A stretch of DNA of 9,360 bases from NCBI GenBank assembly GCA_003452185.1, contig DMJJ01000557.1, forward strand, positions 1-9,360. Direction: 5' to 3'. The stretch is from Verrucomicrobiales bacterium (GTDB lineage: Bacteria > Verrucomicrobiota > Verrucomicrobiia > Limisphaerales > UBA11320). This document shows, piece by piece, positions 1 to 7,267 of the stretch. Made by a program: the position numbers and the translations under genes. Position 1 is the first letter of the stretch. Each line of letters opens with the position of its first letter. The notes under the pieces are model-generated. The model did no database searches and was not told the origin of the DNA. It saw nothing but the letters and a program-made list of their open reading frames with translations.

Positions 1-1436
1 ACCATGCCCCCGACGGGGTAAGAGGTCGTCGGGGCGAAGAGGAGGTAAAACAGGAGGCAGTCCCGGGGGAGGCCTCCCGCCGCTACCACGACATTCTTGT
101 CGAACCCGGAAGCCTTACGCCACCAGGCCCCGAAGCCGGCAGGCGAGACCGGCTCACGCTCGATGTAGCCCCGCCAGAGGGCTTGAAGCCCGAAGGCGAA
201 GAGCATCAGGACCGAGAAGTGAAACGGCTGCGTCCACTTGATCGGATTTCGGAAGCTGGAGAAATAGGGGGTCGCGTGGACGATGCGATAGAACGGCGCG
301 TAGCGCCCCCACGCAAACAGGAGTGAAACCACCGCGACCGCCCCCCAGAATGCCACCATCCGCCGCTCCACGGGATCCAGCGGCCCTCCCTTCCCACGAA
401 AGGCCGAGGCCAGGCCGAAGAGGGCGAGCAGCACCACGAGTACCCCGGCGTACTCACCCGATCCGGAGAAGCGGCTATATCCCTGGTGAGTCATCTCCCA
501 GTGCGGGTCGCGGCCCGCCGTGCCCCAATACCGGGTGGCATCCGGGCTGTCGGTCCGGTACCCGTGCAACCCCGGGATCAGGATCCGGAGGGTCTCCGCC
601 TTGGGAAGGCTCCACTGGGTGGCCCAATCCCATTGCTGCTCCGGGGTCATGGTCTCCTTTTGGGCCGCCACCGAGTCGAGCACCTTCGCCCGGAACACCA
701 AGGTATCAATGATGTGAAAGGCCATCAGCCCCGCGAACACCCCGATCACCCCCACCCGCGCCACCGCCAGCCCGATTCCTTTGCCACCGTTTCCGAGCGA
801 AAAGAGGGTGTGGCAGAAGGCAAAGGCCCCCACCGTGACACTGAAGATGGCCCCGAGGTCGGCCCCCTCCGTCACGCTCATCCCAACCGCCAACCCCGCC
901 AGGGCCAGGCGAACCCAAGGCAGAACGGAGGTCCGGGCCGCGACGGCCGCCACGGCGAGGAAGGACATCGCCCAGGCGAGCGGCCAGCAGGAGAGCCCCC
1001 AGCAAGCGTTCGAAAACGCGTTCATGTTCAGGGCGGCAGCAAGTCCCGTGAGGATTGCCACCGGACGGCGAAAGCCAAGGGCGGTGCACATGGCCCACGC
1101 ACTGAGCCCCAGGATCAAGAGGGCAAGCGGGGCGTGAAACTTGGAATACCCCACGGGCCCAAGGAGATACAACGCACCAAAGGTGAGATCGGCCGGGTAG
1201 CTCCCGCCGTTCGCCCCGAGCCAGTTCAGGTCGTGCCAGACCCCCGTGAACGCCCCTGGGGTCTTCACCTGGTCCGCCGTGTGCGCCCCAAGCGGGGCGT
1301 CGTTGCTGAACAGGGTTACCCCCGGCTTGAAGCTGTCGGAGAAAAGCCACCCCAGGACAACGACCAGAAGGGCCAGGGTGACAAGGAATCCGACAGCTGT
1401 CCCGGAGCTCCGCCCCGGGGTCGATGGTTGCGTCAT
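1..1436 (-). CDS. Large multi-pass membrane protein, GT-C/YfhO-like (partial, C-terminus beyond window)
   Basis: Reading the minus strand from the ATG at 1436-1434 gives 478 codons without a stop up to the left edge, so the gene is cut there. The start is the only one available: an in-frame stop lies at 1490-1488 with no other start between. Residues 1-13 are polar, 14-32 form a first membrane helix, and further hydrophobic segments lie near 83-120, 125-170, 173-210, 220-247, 329-346, 360-378 and 405-420. The first external loop carries FSNDAPLG (43-50) and WHDLNWLG (67-74). An Asp in the first loop is where GT-C glycosyltransferases carry their acidic catalytic residue. SSFRNPIKW (393-401) recalls the FRxPxK loop of YfhO-like proteins. 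I infer a lipid-linked-sugar glycosyltransferase or a related envelope protein, but substrate and activity are unknown. It is transcribed divergently from rpoZ. The last ~30 residues (450-478) are less typical, and a frameshift near the edge cannot be excluded. Confidence 0.75.
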   Translation of the reverse strand, partial: MTQPSTPGRSSGTAVGFLVTLALLVVVLGWLFSDSFKPGVTLFSNDAPLGAHTADQVKTPGAFTGVWHDLNWLGANGGSYPADLTFGALYLLGPVGYSKFHAPLALLILGLSAWAMCTALGFRRPVAILTGLAAALNMNAFSNACWGLSCWPLAWAMSFLAVAAVAARTSVLPWVRLALAGLAVGMSVTEGADLGAIFSVTVGAFAFCHTLFSLGNGGKGIGLAVARVGVIGVFAGLMAFHIIDTLVFRAKVLDSVAAQKETMTPEQQWDWATQWSLPKAETLRILIPGLHGYRTDSPDATRYWGTAGRDPHWEMTHQGYSRFSGSGEYAGVLVVLLALFGLASAFRGKGGPLDPVERRMVAFWGAVAVVSLLFAWGRYAPFYRIVHATPYFSSFRNPIKWTQPFHFSVLMLFAFGLQALWRGYIEREPVSPAGFGAWWRKASGFDKNVVVAAGGLPRDCLLFYLLFAPTTSYPVGGM

Positions 1437-1557
1437 GGCGGGGGGGACTATGCCCCGAAGGAGAGGAGGATTTCCACCCGGAAAATCTTATTGCCAGCCC
1501 GCAGGCGGGGGGTAAGGTTGGTGGCTCGACCGAACCGGTTCAATCCTGACTCCTATT
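1437..1557. promoter_or_regulatory. Divergent intergenic region between the membrane-protein gene and rpoZ
   Basis: These 121 bp must hold the promoters for both flanking genes. I see a purine run GAAGGAGAGGAGGA at 1457-1470, which is not placed to serve as a ribosome binding site for either gene. There is a tight GC palindrome (CCCGC at 1498-1502, GCGGG at 1505-1509) and a perfect 10-bp palindrome GAACCGGTTC at 1532-1541. On the minus strand TAAGAT (1490-1485) resembles a -10 element but has no fitting -35. No convincing sigma-70 promoter is visible in either direction, and neither start codon has a Shine-Dalgarno sequence. Confidence 0.4.
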
Positions 1558-1839
1558 GTGAATAGCGAATACTGCAAGCTAGCCCTCGCCAAGGTGGGGA
1601 ATCCGAGTGTCCTCATCAACCTGATCTCCCGGCGCGTTCGCCAGCTGAACTCCGGCGGGGGCGGGATCAACCGTCCCCTTCTGGCGGATGTGGGGAACAT
1701 GGGAGCGGGGGACATCGCCCTCGTCGAGCTGATTGAGGAGAAGATGGGCTTCGATGCCTCCTCCCTCACCAAGCCTTCGAGCGACACCACCCTGACCCGG
1801 CGTCGCAAGAAGCACCAGCAGCAGCAGGCGCACCGCTGA
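1558..1839 (+). CDS. rpoZ: DNA-directed RNA polymerase subunit omega
   Basis: The 93-residue product is the small omega subunit, which helps assemble and stabilise RNA polymerase by clamping the beta-prime C-terminus. Residues 12-31 (KVGNPSVLINLISRRVRQL) match the conserved omega core, in which a KV.N...L...A..RARQL pattern is usual. Residues 38-65 (NRPLL, then GAGDIALVELIEEKMGF) match the second helix block, where ALxEIxEGK is usual. The usual MARVT-type N-terminus is replaced by MNSEYCKLAL, a divergent form I associate with Verrucomicrobia. The start is GTG at 1558; an in-frame stop at 1513-1515 and no other start upstream make it the only choice. The tail (80-93) is very basic then glutamine-rich (TRRRKKHQQQQAHR), probably flexible. 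No Shine-Dalgarno is present. A UUCG hairpin follows the stop immediately, and smpB starts 94 bp downstream in the same direction. Confidence 0.85.
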   Translation: MNSEYCKLALAKVGNPSVLINLISRRVRQLNSGGGGINRPLLADVGNMGAGDIALVELIEEKMGFDASSLTKPSSDTTLTRRRKKHQQQQAHR

Positions 1840-1859
1840 CCCACCGCTTCGGCGGGGGG
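1840..1859 (+). terminator. UUCG-capped hairpin directly after rpoZ
   Basis: CCCACCGC (1840-1847) and GCGGGGGG (1852-1859) pair with one A-G mismatch around a TTCG tetraloop, starting at the base after the rpoZ stop. The stem is GC-rich and very stable, but the sequence after it is ATCCAGCC with no T-run. It may act as a 3'-end stabiliser or pause site rather than a classical intrinsic terminator. smpB could therefore be partly read from the rpoZ promoter. Confidence 0.4.
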
Positions 1860-1933
1860 ATCCAGCCGGGGTGGCATGAGCCGCCCCCGGAACCACCGGG
1901 CCGTGTCCCGCGAGGGCAGAGACCCCATTCCCT

Positions 1934-2389
1934 GTGGCCGACATCGTCACCAATCCCAAGGCCAGGCGGGACTACGAGGTGCTGGAGACATTCGAAGCCG
2001 GCATCGTCCTTCACGGCACCGAGGTCAAGACCCTCCGGGCCGGCAAAGCCCAGATCAGCGACGCGTTTGCGCTGGTCCAGAAGGATGAGGCGTTCCTCCA
2101 CAACGCCCACATCGATGAGTACACCTTCGGCAACCGCCAGAACCACGTCCCCAAGGCGGTCCGCAAGCTTCTCCTTCACAAAAGCGAGATCCGCAAGCTC
2201 GCCTCCTACGCGGCCCAGAAGGGGCACGCGATCTTCCCCCTCTCCTTTTTCTGGAAAAACAACAAGGTGAAGGTCCTGCTCGCCATCGGGCGTGGAAAGG
2301 CCGAGTACGACAAGCGACAGGACATGCGCGAGAAGGAATCCGACCGGGAGATGAAGCGCGTCACCATGCATCGCCTGAAAGGGCGGTGA
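1934..2389 (+). CDS. smpB: SsrA (tmRNA)-binding protein SmpB
   Basis: SmpB binds tmRNA and brings it to ribosomes stalled on broken mRNAs, where the nascent protein is tagged for degradation. The product is 151 residues, normal for the family. Recognisable parts are the N-terminal ARRDYEVLETFEAGIVL (10-26), the HGTEVKTLRAGKAQISDAF block (27-45; GxEVKSLR in most members), and HVPKAVRKLLLHKSEI (71-86), which differs slightly from the usual HEPxRxRKLLLH. The C-terminal GKAEYDKRQDMREKESDREM (121-140) forms the basic tail that enters the empty mRNA channel. GTG at 1934 is chosen because VADIVTNPKARRDYE aligns with the family N-terminus; an unsupported longer reading would add non-homologous residues. 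There is no Shine-Dalgarno within range (GAGGG at 1912-1916 is too far). No tmRNA gene (ssrA) is visible in this window. Confidence 0.95.
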   Translation: MADIVTNPKARRDYEVLETFEAGIVLHGTEVKTLRAGKAQISDAFALVQKDEAFLHNAHIDEYTFGNRQNHVPKAVRKLLLHKSEIRKLASYAAQKGHAIFPLSFFWKNNKVKVLLAIGRGKAEYDKRQDMREKESDREMKRVTMHRLKGR

Positions 2390-2390
2390 G

Positions 2391-2433
2391 CCCCATCCTG
2401 CCGATGGGGATTGAAACCCCGGCATCCTTTTCC
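2391..2433 (+). terminator. Hairpin pair at the smpB 3' end, possible terminator
   Basis: CCCCATC (2391-2397) pairs perfectly with GATGGGG (2403-2409) around CTGCC, two bases after the smpB stop codon. The same GATGGGG can instead pair with downstream sequence: GATG (2403-2406) with CATC (2423-2426) and GGG (2407-2409) with CCC (2418-2420), leaving GG bulged. That second hairpin is followed by CTTTTCC (2427-2433). The second arrangement looks like a weak intrinsic terminator and the first like its competitor. It lies between smpB and the liv operon, so it would separate or couple the two units. Confidence 0.4.
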
Positions 2434-2439
2434 TAGGCT
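2411..2439 (+). promoter_or_regulatory. Candidate sigma-70-type promoter for the liv operon
   Basis: TTGAAA (2411-2416) matches the -35 consensus at 5 of 6 bases. After 17 bp comes TAGGCT (2434-2439), which matches the -10 box only at T1, A2 and T6, the most conserved positions. Transcription would start near 2446 and leave a leader of about 90 nt before livJ. It overlaps the hairpins described at 2391-2433, so only one of the two readings may be relevant. The rest of the 145-bp gap holds small inverted repeats (GGCTTC 2436-2441 with GAAGCC 2467-2472; GCCGC 2478-2482 with GCGGC 2494-2498). Confidence 0.3.
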
Positions 2440-2534
2440 TCGGCGGGTCGCGTCCTCCAGCAAGCGGAAGCCGATCCGCCGCGTCCCCGGGATGCGGCCA
2501 AACTCCGGGGCACGTGGTGCACGAGACAGCAACT

Positions 2535-3722
2535 ATGAAAACTCTGGCGACGATACAACGGGTGATGGCTGTTGCAGGAGGCCTCCTGCTGGCGACCGGA
2601 TGCGGTCCCGGTGGCGGTGGCGGCGGCAACGCGACGGGCGGAGCCAACACTCCTGCAGGCGGGGGCGAGATCATCGTCGGGGAGTACGCCTCCCTGACCG
2701 GCAAGGAAGCCACCTTCGGGGTCTCCTCGCACAACGGCACCCAGCTTGCGATCGACGAACTGAATGCCGCCGGCGGAGTGCTTGGGAAGCGGTTCAAGCT
2801 GCTGACCGAGGACGACCAGTCGAAGGCGGGCGAATCCGCCACGGTCGTCAACAAGCTCATCGCACGTGAAGGGGCCGTCGCCATCCTGGGCGAAGTCGCC
2901 AGCTCCCGCTCGCTGGAGGCCGCCCCCATCTGCCAGCAGGCCGGGATCCCGATGATCTCCCCCAGTTCCACCAACCCCAAGGTCACGGAGACGGGCGACT
3001 GCGTGTTCCGAGTCTGTTTCATCGACCCGTTCCAGGGGACGGTGATGGCCAACTTCGCCCTCAAGACCCTCAAGGCGAAACGGGTGGCGATCTTCACCGA
3101 CGTGAAGAGCGACTACAGCAAGGGGCTGGCAAAGTTTTTCAAGGAAGGGTTCCTCAAGGGGGGCGGCGAGATCGTCTCCGAGCTCGACTTCAACGGCGGG
3201 GACAAGGACTTCAAGGGGCAGCTGACCACCATCAAGGCCGCCAACCCCGAGGCCGTGTTCCTTCCCGGCTATTACACCGACGCGGCCCTGATTTGCATCC
3301 AGGCCAAGCAGCTCGGGCTGAACGTCCCGCTCTTCGGCGGGGATGGGTGGGAGTCCGACCAACTGCTGAAGATCGGCCAGGAGGCGGTGGAGGGGAATTA
3401 CTTCTCGACCCACTATTCCCCCGAGGCGGGATCGGAGAACGGGAAGCGGTTCGTCGCAGCCTACCAGAAGGCCTACAAGGGGGAGCTCCCCGACGCCATG
3501 GCCGCCCTGGGATATGACTCCGCGATGATTCTGGCCGATGCCATCCGGCGCGCCGGGGGGACCGATCCGGCCAAGCTCAAGGGGGCGCTCGCCGCGACCA
3601 AGGACTTCGACGCCGTGACCGGGAAGATCACCATCAACCCGCAGCGCGACGCCACCAAGTCGGCGGTCATCCTCCAGGTCAAGGAGGGGAAGTTCAAGTA
3701 TGTCGAGACCATCAACCCCTGA
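2535..3722 (+). CDS. livJ: Branched-chain amino-acid-type ABC transporter, substrate-binding lipoprotein
   Basis: This is a 395-residue type I periplasmic binding protein of the LivJ/LivK (Peripla_BP_6) family, the ligand-capturing part of the importer encoded downstream. A 22-residue signal peptide ends in LLATGC, so Cys23 is the likely lipidation site, followed by a Gly/Asn/Ala-rich linker (24-44). The mature domain starts at EIIVGEYASLTGKEATFG (45-62), followed by NGTQLAIDELNAAGGVLGK (67-85). Near 141-147 ISPSSTN falls where the family binds the ligand alpha-amino and carboxylate groups. The second lobe has VAIFTDVKSDYSKGL (184-198) and GGDGWESDQL (268-277). ATG at 2535 is preferred over the in-frame GTG at 2514 because it gives a clean basic-hydrophobic lipoprotein signal. 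Substrate is inferred from family and operon only; leucine, isoleucine, valine, other amino acids or urea-like ligands remain possible. livH follows after 15 bp. Confidence 0.93.
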   Translation: MKTLATIQRVMAVAGGLLLATGCGPGGGGGGNATGGANTPAGGGEIIVGEYASLTGKEATFGVSSHNGTQLAIDELNAAGGVLGKRFKLLTEDDQSKAGESATVVNKLIAREGAVAILGEVASSRSLEAAPICQQAGIPMISPSSTNPKVTETGDCVFRVCFIDPFQGTVMANFALKTLKAKRVAIFTDVKSDYSKGLAKFFKEGFLKGGGEIVSELDFNGGDKDFKGQLTTIKAANPEAVFLPGYYTDAALICIQAKQLGLNVPLFGGDGWESDQLLKIGQEAVEGNYFSTHYSPEAGSENGKRFVAAYQKAYKGELPDAMAALGYDSAMILADAIRRAGGTDPAKLKGALAATKDFDAVTGKITINPQRDATKSAVILQVKEGKFKYVETINP

Positions 3723-3737
3723 CCCGACCCGATCCGA

Positions 3738-4649
3738 GTGAGCCAGATCGAGCAGCAACTCATCAACGGCCTGGCGCTGGGGGCCATCTACGCCCTGATT
3801 GCCATCGGATACACCATGGTCTACGGGGTGCTCCGGTTCATCAATTTCGCCCATAGCGACGTCCTCATGCTCGGGGCGTTTGCGGCGTACTTCCTGGCCC
3901 CCCTCTCCGAGCGGGTCTTCGGGCCGCAGTCGATCACCGGGGCGATCTGCGTCGTGGTGGCCTCCTCCGCCCTCTGCGCGGGGATCGGAATGCTCATCGA
4001 GCTGCTGGCCTACCGCCCCCTGAGAAACCGCCCCAAACTGGCGGTCCTGATCACGGCCATCGGGGTGTCGCTGCTGATCGAGTACACCTGCCAGCACAAG
4101 GCGGTGTTCAAGGCCGAGACCAAGCCGTTCCCCCGGCTCTTCCCGTCGCAGGACTTCCGGTTCGGCGGGCTCGCCATCAGCAGCAACGACATCGTGGTGC
4201 TCCTGGTCACGGTGGTCCTCCTTGGGATTCTTTGGTTCGTCGTCCAGCGAACGCGCATCGGCACCGCCATGCGGGCGGTCTCGTTCAACCATCAGGCCGC
4301 GGCCCTCATGGGGATCAACATCAACCGGGTGATCTCCTTCACCTTCGGCCTCGGCTCGGCCCTGGCCGCGGTCGCAGGGATCCTCTACGCCATGAAGGCC
4401 CCGGGGATCGAGCCGCTCATGGGGGTGCAACCCGGCCTGCGGGCCTTCATCGCGGCGGTGGTCGGGGGGATTGGGAACCTGCCGGGAGCCGCCATCGGGG
4501 GAGTCCTCCTGGGGGCCCTGGAAACCTTCGCCGGGGGAATCCCCGGCATCTCGAACTATCGCGATGGAATCGCCTTCGCGATCCTCATCCTGATCCTGCT
4601 GTTCAAGCCCGCCGGGCTGCTCGGCCGGGTGCAGACCGAGAAGGTATGA
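3738..4649 (+). CDS. livH: Branched-chain amino acid ABC transporter, permease LivH
   Basis: The 303-residue inner-membrane permease forms half of the import channel with LivM. The N-terminal GLALGAIYALIAIGYTMVYG (11-30) followed by VLRFINFAHSDVLMLGAF (31-48) is the hallmark of LivH. Hydrophobic segments run near 68-92, 101-117, 150-170, 199-218, 233-262 and 276-297. The cytoplasmic coupling loop that contacts the ATPases is at 177-203 (AMRAVSFNHQAAALMGININ onward), where the family usually has AxRAxAxnxxaAxLmGIn. VVGGIGNLPGAAIGGVLLG (241-259) and FKPAGLLGR (289-297) close the fold. The start is GTG at 3738, 15 bp after livJ, with no Shine-Dalgarno. The gene ends in an ATGA overlap with livM, which suggests coupled translation. 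The length is normal and nothing is missing. Confidence 0.95.
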   Translation: MSQIEQQLINGLALGAIYALIAIGYTMVYGVLRFINFAHSDVLMLGAFAAYFLAPLSERVFGPQSITGAICVVVASSALCAGIGMLIELLAYRPLRNRPKLAVLITAIGVSLLIEYTCQHKAVFKAETKPFPRLFPSQDFRFGGLAISSNDIVVLLVTVVLLGILWFVVQRTRIGTAMRAVSFNHQAAALMGININRVISFTFGLGSALAAVAGILYAMKAPGIEPLMGVQPGLRAFIAAVVGGIGNLPGAAIGGVLLGALETFAGGIPGISNYRDGIAFAILILILLFKPAGLLGRVQTEKV

Positions 4650-5581
4650 ACCACCAGACCGGAGCCAAACGCTACCTGGTGCTCGCGATCCTGCTTTCGG
4701 CCGGGGTCTCCACCTTCTCGCACATCTTCAACCGCTACTACCTCGGGGTCGCCATCGATGTCGGCATCAACATCGTGCTGGCGGTCAGCCTCAATCTGAT
4801 CAACGGGCATACCGGACAGTTCAGCCTTGGGCACGCCGGGTTCATGGCCGTGGGGGGCTACGCCGCGGCGGTCACCTCGATCCAGCTCTCCCCGTGGGTC
4901 CCCCCCGCCCTGCTGCCGCTCGTCTTCCTGGGATCCCTGCTCCTGGGGGGCCTGGCCGCCGCCGCCACAGGGCTCGCCGTGGGCGTGCCATCGCTCCGGC
5001 TTCGGGGGGATTACCTCGCCATCGTGAGCCTCGGGTTCGGCGAGATCATCCGGGTGGTGCTCCAAAACATGGAGTCGGTCGGCGGGGCAAGCGGGCTCAA
5101 GGGGATCCCGAAGTACACCACCCTCGGCTGGACCTTCGCCCTGGCGGCCATCACGGTCTACGCGATCGCCTGCCTCGTGAACTCGACCTACGGGCGCGGG
5201 TTCATCGCCGTGCACGATGACGAGGTGGCCGCCAGCGCCATGGGGATCAACCCGACCCGCTACAAGGTGACGGCGTTCGTGGTCGGAGCCTTCTTCGCCG
5301 GGGTGGCCGGCGGCCTCTACGCCCATCACAAACAGTTTCTCAGCCCCACGGGATTCGACTTCATGAAGTCGATCGACATCGTAGTGATGGTGATCCTCGG
5401 GGGGATGGGACGGACGGCCGGGGTGATCGCCGCGGCGATCCTGCTGACCCTCCTGCCGGAGGTGCTCCGGGGGTTTGCCGACATCCGCATGATCCTCTAT
5501 GCGCTGCTCATCATCGGCCTGATGATGGCGCGGCCCCAGGGGCTCTTCACCCTGGGGCGGTCCCGCCCCGGGACGACCTGA
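4646..5581 (+). CDS. livM: Branched-chain amino acid ABC transporter, permease LivM
   Basis: The 311-residue second permease pairs with LivH. The start is ATG at 4646, which overlaps the livH stop by 4 bp (ATGA) and is preceded by AGAAGG, a weak Shine-Dalgarno, at the end of livH. The reading frame stays open far upstream, but that part is just the livH shadow. Family blocks: LNLINGHTGQFSLGHAGFMA (49-68), PSLRLRGDYLAIVSLGFGEI (115-134), the ATPase-coupling loop FIAVHDDEVAASAMGINPTR (186-205, usually AVRDDExAAexmGin), FAGVAGGLYAHH (217-228), and ARPQGLF (295-301) at the C-terminus. About eight to nine membrane segments are visible. It lacks the long N-terminal extension of some proteobacterial LivM proteins, as is common outside that group. 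livG follows after a 13-bp spacer. Confidence 0.95.
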   Translation: MNHQTGAKRYLVLAILLSAGVSTFSHIFNRYYLGVAIDVGINIVLAVSLNLINGHTGQFSLGHAGFMAVGGYAAAVTSIQLSPWVPPALLPLVFLGSLLLGGLAAAATGLAVGVPSLRLRGDYLAIVSLGFGEIIRVVLQNMESVGGASGLKGIPKYTTLGWTFALAAITVYAIACLVNSTYGRGFIAVHDDEVAASAMGINPTRYKVTAFVVGAFFAGVAGGLYAHHKQFLSPTGFDFMKSIDIVVMVILGGMGRTAGVIAAAILLTLLPEVLRGFADIRMILYALLIIGLMMARPQGLFTLGRSRPGTT

Positions 5582-5594
5582 ACCGACCCGCGAG

Positions 5595-6360
5595 ATGGAC
5601 TCCCCCCTCCTCCAACTCGACAGCGTGACCATCCGGTTCGGCGGCCTGACGGCCGTGTCTGAACTGGCGCTGCGGATCGGGCCGGGGGAGCTGATCGGGT
5701 TGATCGGCCCGAACGGGGCCGGCAAGACCACGGTCTTCAACCTCATCACGGGGGTCTACCAGCCCACCCTTGGCACGATCCAGATGGCGGGAACGCCCGT
5801 CGCCGGGTTGAAGCCATTCGAGATCACCACCCTCGGAATCGCCCGCACGTTCCAGAACATCCGCCTCTTCGCCTCGCTCTCCGTCCTGGACAACGTCCGG
5901 ACCGCCCTCCGCATCCACCAGAAGCACGGGGTCATGGCGGCGCTCTGGCGGGGGAAGTTTTTCAAGGAACAGGAGGCCCGCATCGAGAAGGAGGCCCTGG
6001 AACTGCTGGAGATCTTCGGCCTCGCCCGATGCCGCCACTCCCTGGCGCGAAACCTCCCTTACGGCGACCAGCGCCGGCTGGAAATCGTCCGCGCCCTGGC
6101 CACCCGGCCCAAGCTCCTCCTCCTGGATGAGCCGGCTGCGGGGATGAACCCCACGGAGAAACTTGAGCTGATGCGGCTCATCCAGTTCATCAAGGAGAAA
6201 TACCGGATCGCCCTCCTCCTCGTGGAACACGACATGCCGGTCGTGATGGGAATCTCGGAGCGGATCGCGGTCCTGGACTACGGCGTGAAGATCGCCGAGG
6301 GAACGCCGGCCGAGGTTCGGAGCAACCCCAAGGTCATCGAGGCCTACCTCGGACAGGAAC

Positions 6361-6374
<14 letters not shown>
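5595..6374 (+). CDS. livG: Branched-chain amino acid ABC transporter, ATP-binding protein LivG
   Basis: The 259-residue cytoplasmic ATPase is one of two that power the LivHM channel. Walker A is GPNGAGKT (38-45), the Q-loop Gln is in ARTFQNIRLF (83-92, Q87), the ABC signature is the LivG variant LPYGDQRRLE (154-163), Walker B is LLLLDEP (174-180), and the switch His is in VEHDM (210-214). AAGMNPTEK (181-189) is typical of LivG and separates it from LivF. The C-terminal ISERIAVLDYGVKIAEGTPA (220-239) followed by NPKVIEAYLG (244-253) is the usual LivG end. The ATG at 5595 lies 13 bp after livM and has only GAG in front. The last 14 bp overlap livF in another frame. All catalytic residues are present. 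Confidence 0.97.
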
Positions 6375-7101
<727 letters not shown>

Positions 7102-7267
7102 CCCCCACCTGCCCCCTCCGCCTCCGTCGAAGGGGACCCAAAACCGACCGGGAGAAAAAGCCACAAGGGGGGAGCATCGAAACCCGCCGCCGAGAGGGGA
7201 AACCGCCTGCCAGAGGAGATCAGGGGACCGAGGGGGGGGGGAACCATCCAAAACCGGCAGAGAGCAC
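7102..7267. terminator. Convergent spacer between livF and the pseudopilin gene, probable termination zone
   Basis: No gene fits in this 166-bp spacer and no hairpin followed by a T-run is seen on either strand. Just after livF the plus strand is C-rich (7101-7130), as in Rho loading sites. From 7131 to 7267 the plus strand has only 4 T in 137 bases (44 A, 52 G, 37 C by hand count), so a transcript reading out of the pseudopilin gene would be pyrimidine-rich and almost free of A. It includes a run of ten G at 7232-7241. Factor-dependent termination in both directions is an inference from composition only. Confidence 0.35.

Noticed and set aside
178..196. The inverted repeat GGGCTT/AAGCCC near 180-192 resembles part of the right-edge palindrome.
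   Set aside because: It lies inside the membrane-protein coding sequence (codons for GLQAL) and is short, so no shared repeat is supported.
1536..1547. CGGTTCAATCCT resembles a tRNA T-loop.
   Set aside because: No acceptor stem, anticodon arm or CCA end can be built around it.
486..1565. A 359-codon open frame on the plus strand.
   Set aside because: Its product is Pro/Gly/Arg/His-rich without motifs, and it lies opposite a minus-strand frame encoding a convincing hydrophobic membrane protein.
2406..2420. GGGGATTGAAACCCC resembles the ATTGAAAC end of many CRISPR repeats.
   Set aside because: It occurs once, with no second copy or regular spacing nearby and no cas genes. The resemblance is chance or part of the local hairpin.
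2514..2534. An upstream in-frame GTG start for livJ adding seven residues.
   Set aside because: The added residues (MVHETAT) contain an acidic residue ahead of the signal peptide, while ATG at 2535 gives a standard lipoprotein signal. It is not excluded outright.
1840..2534. A tmRNA gene (ssrA) next to smpB was looked for.
   Set aside because: There are only short gaps of 94 and 145 bp here, with no tRNA-like ends or tag reading frame.
2433..4430. A 665-codon open frame on the minus strand opposite livJ and livH.
   Set aside because: It is a low-complexity shadow frame rich in Gly, Asp, Glu, Arg and His, antisense to two genes with unambiguous family motifs, as is common in GC-rich DNA.
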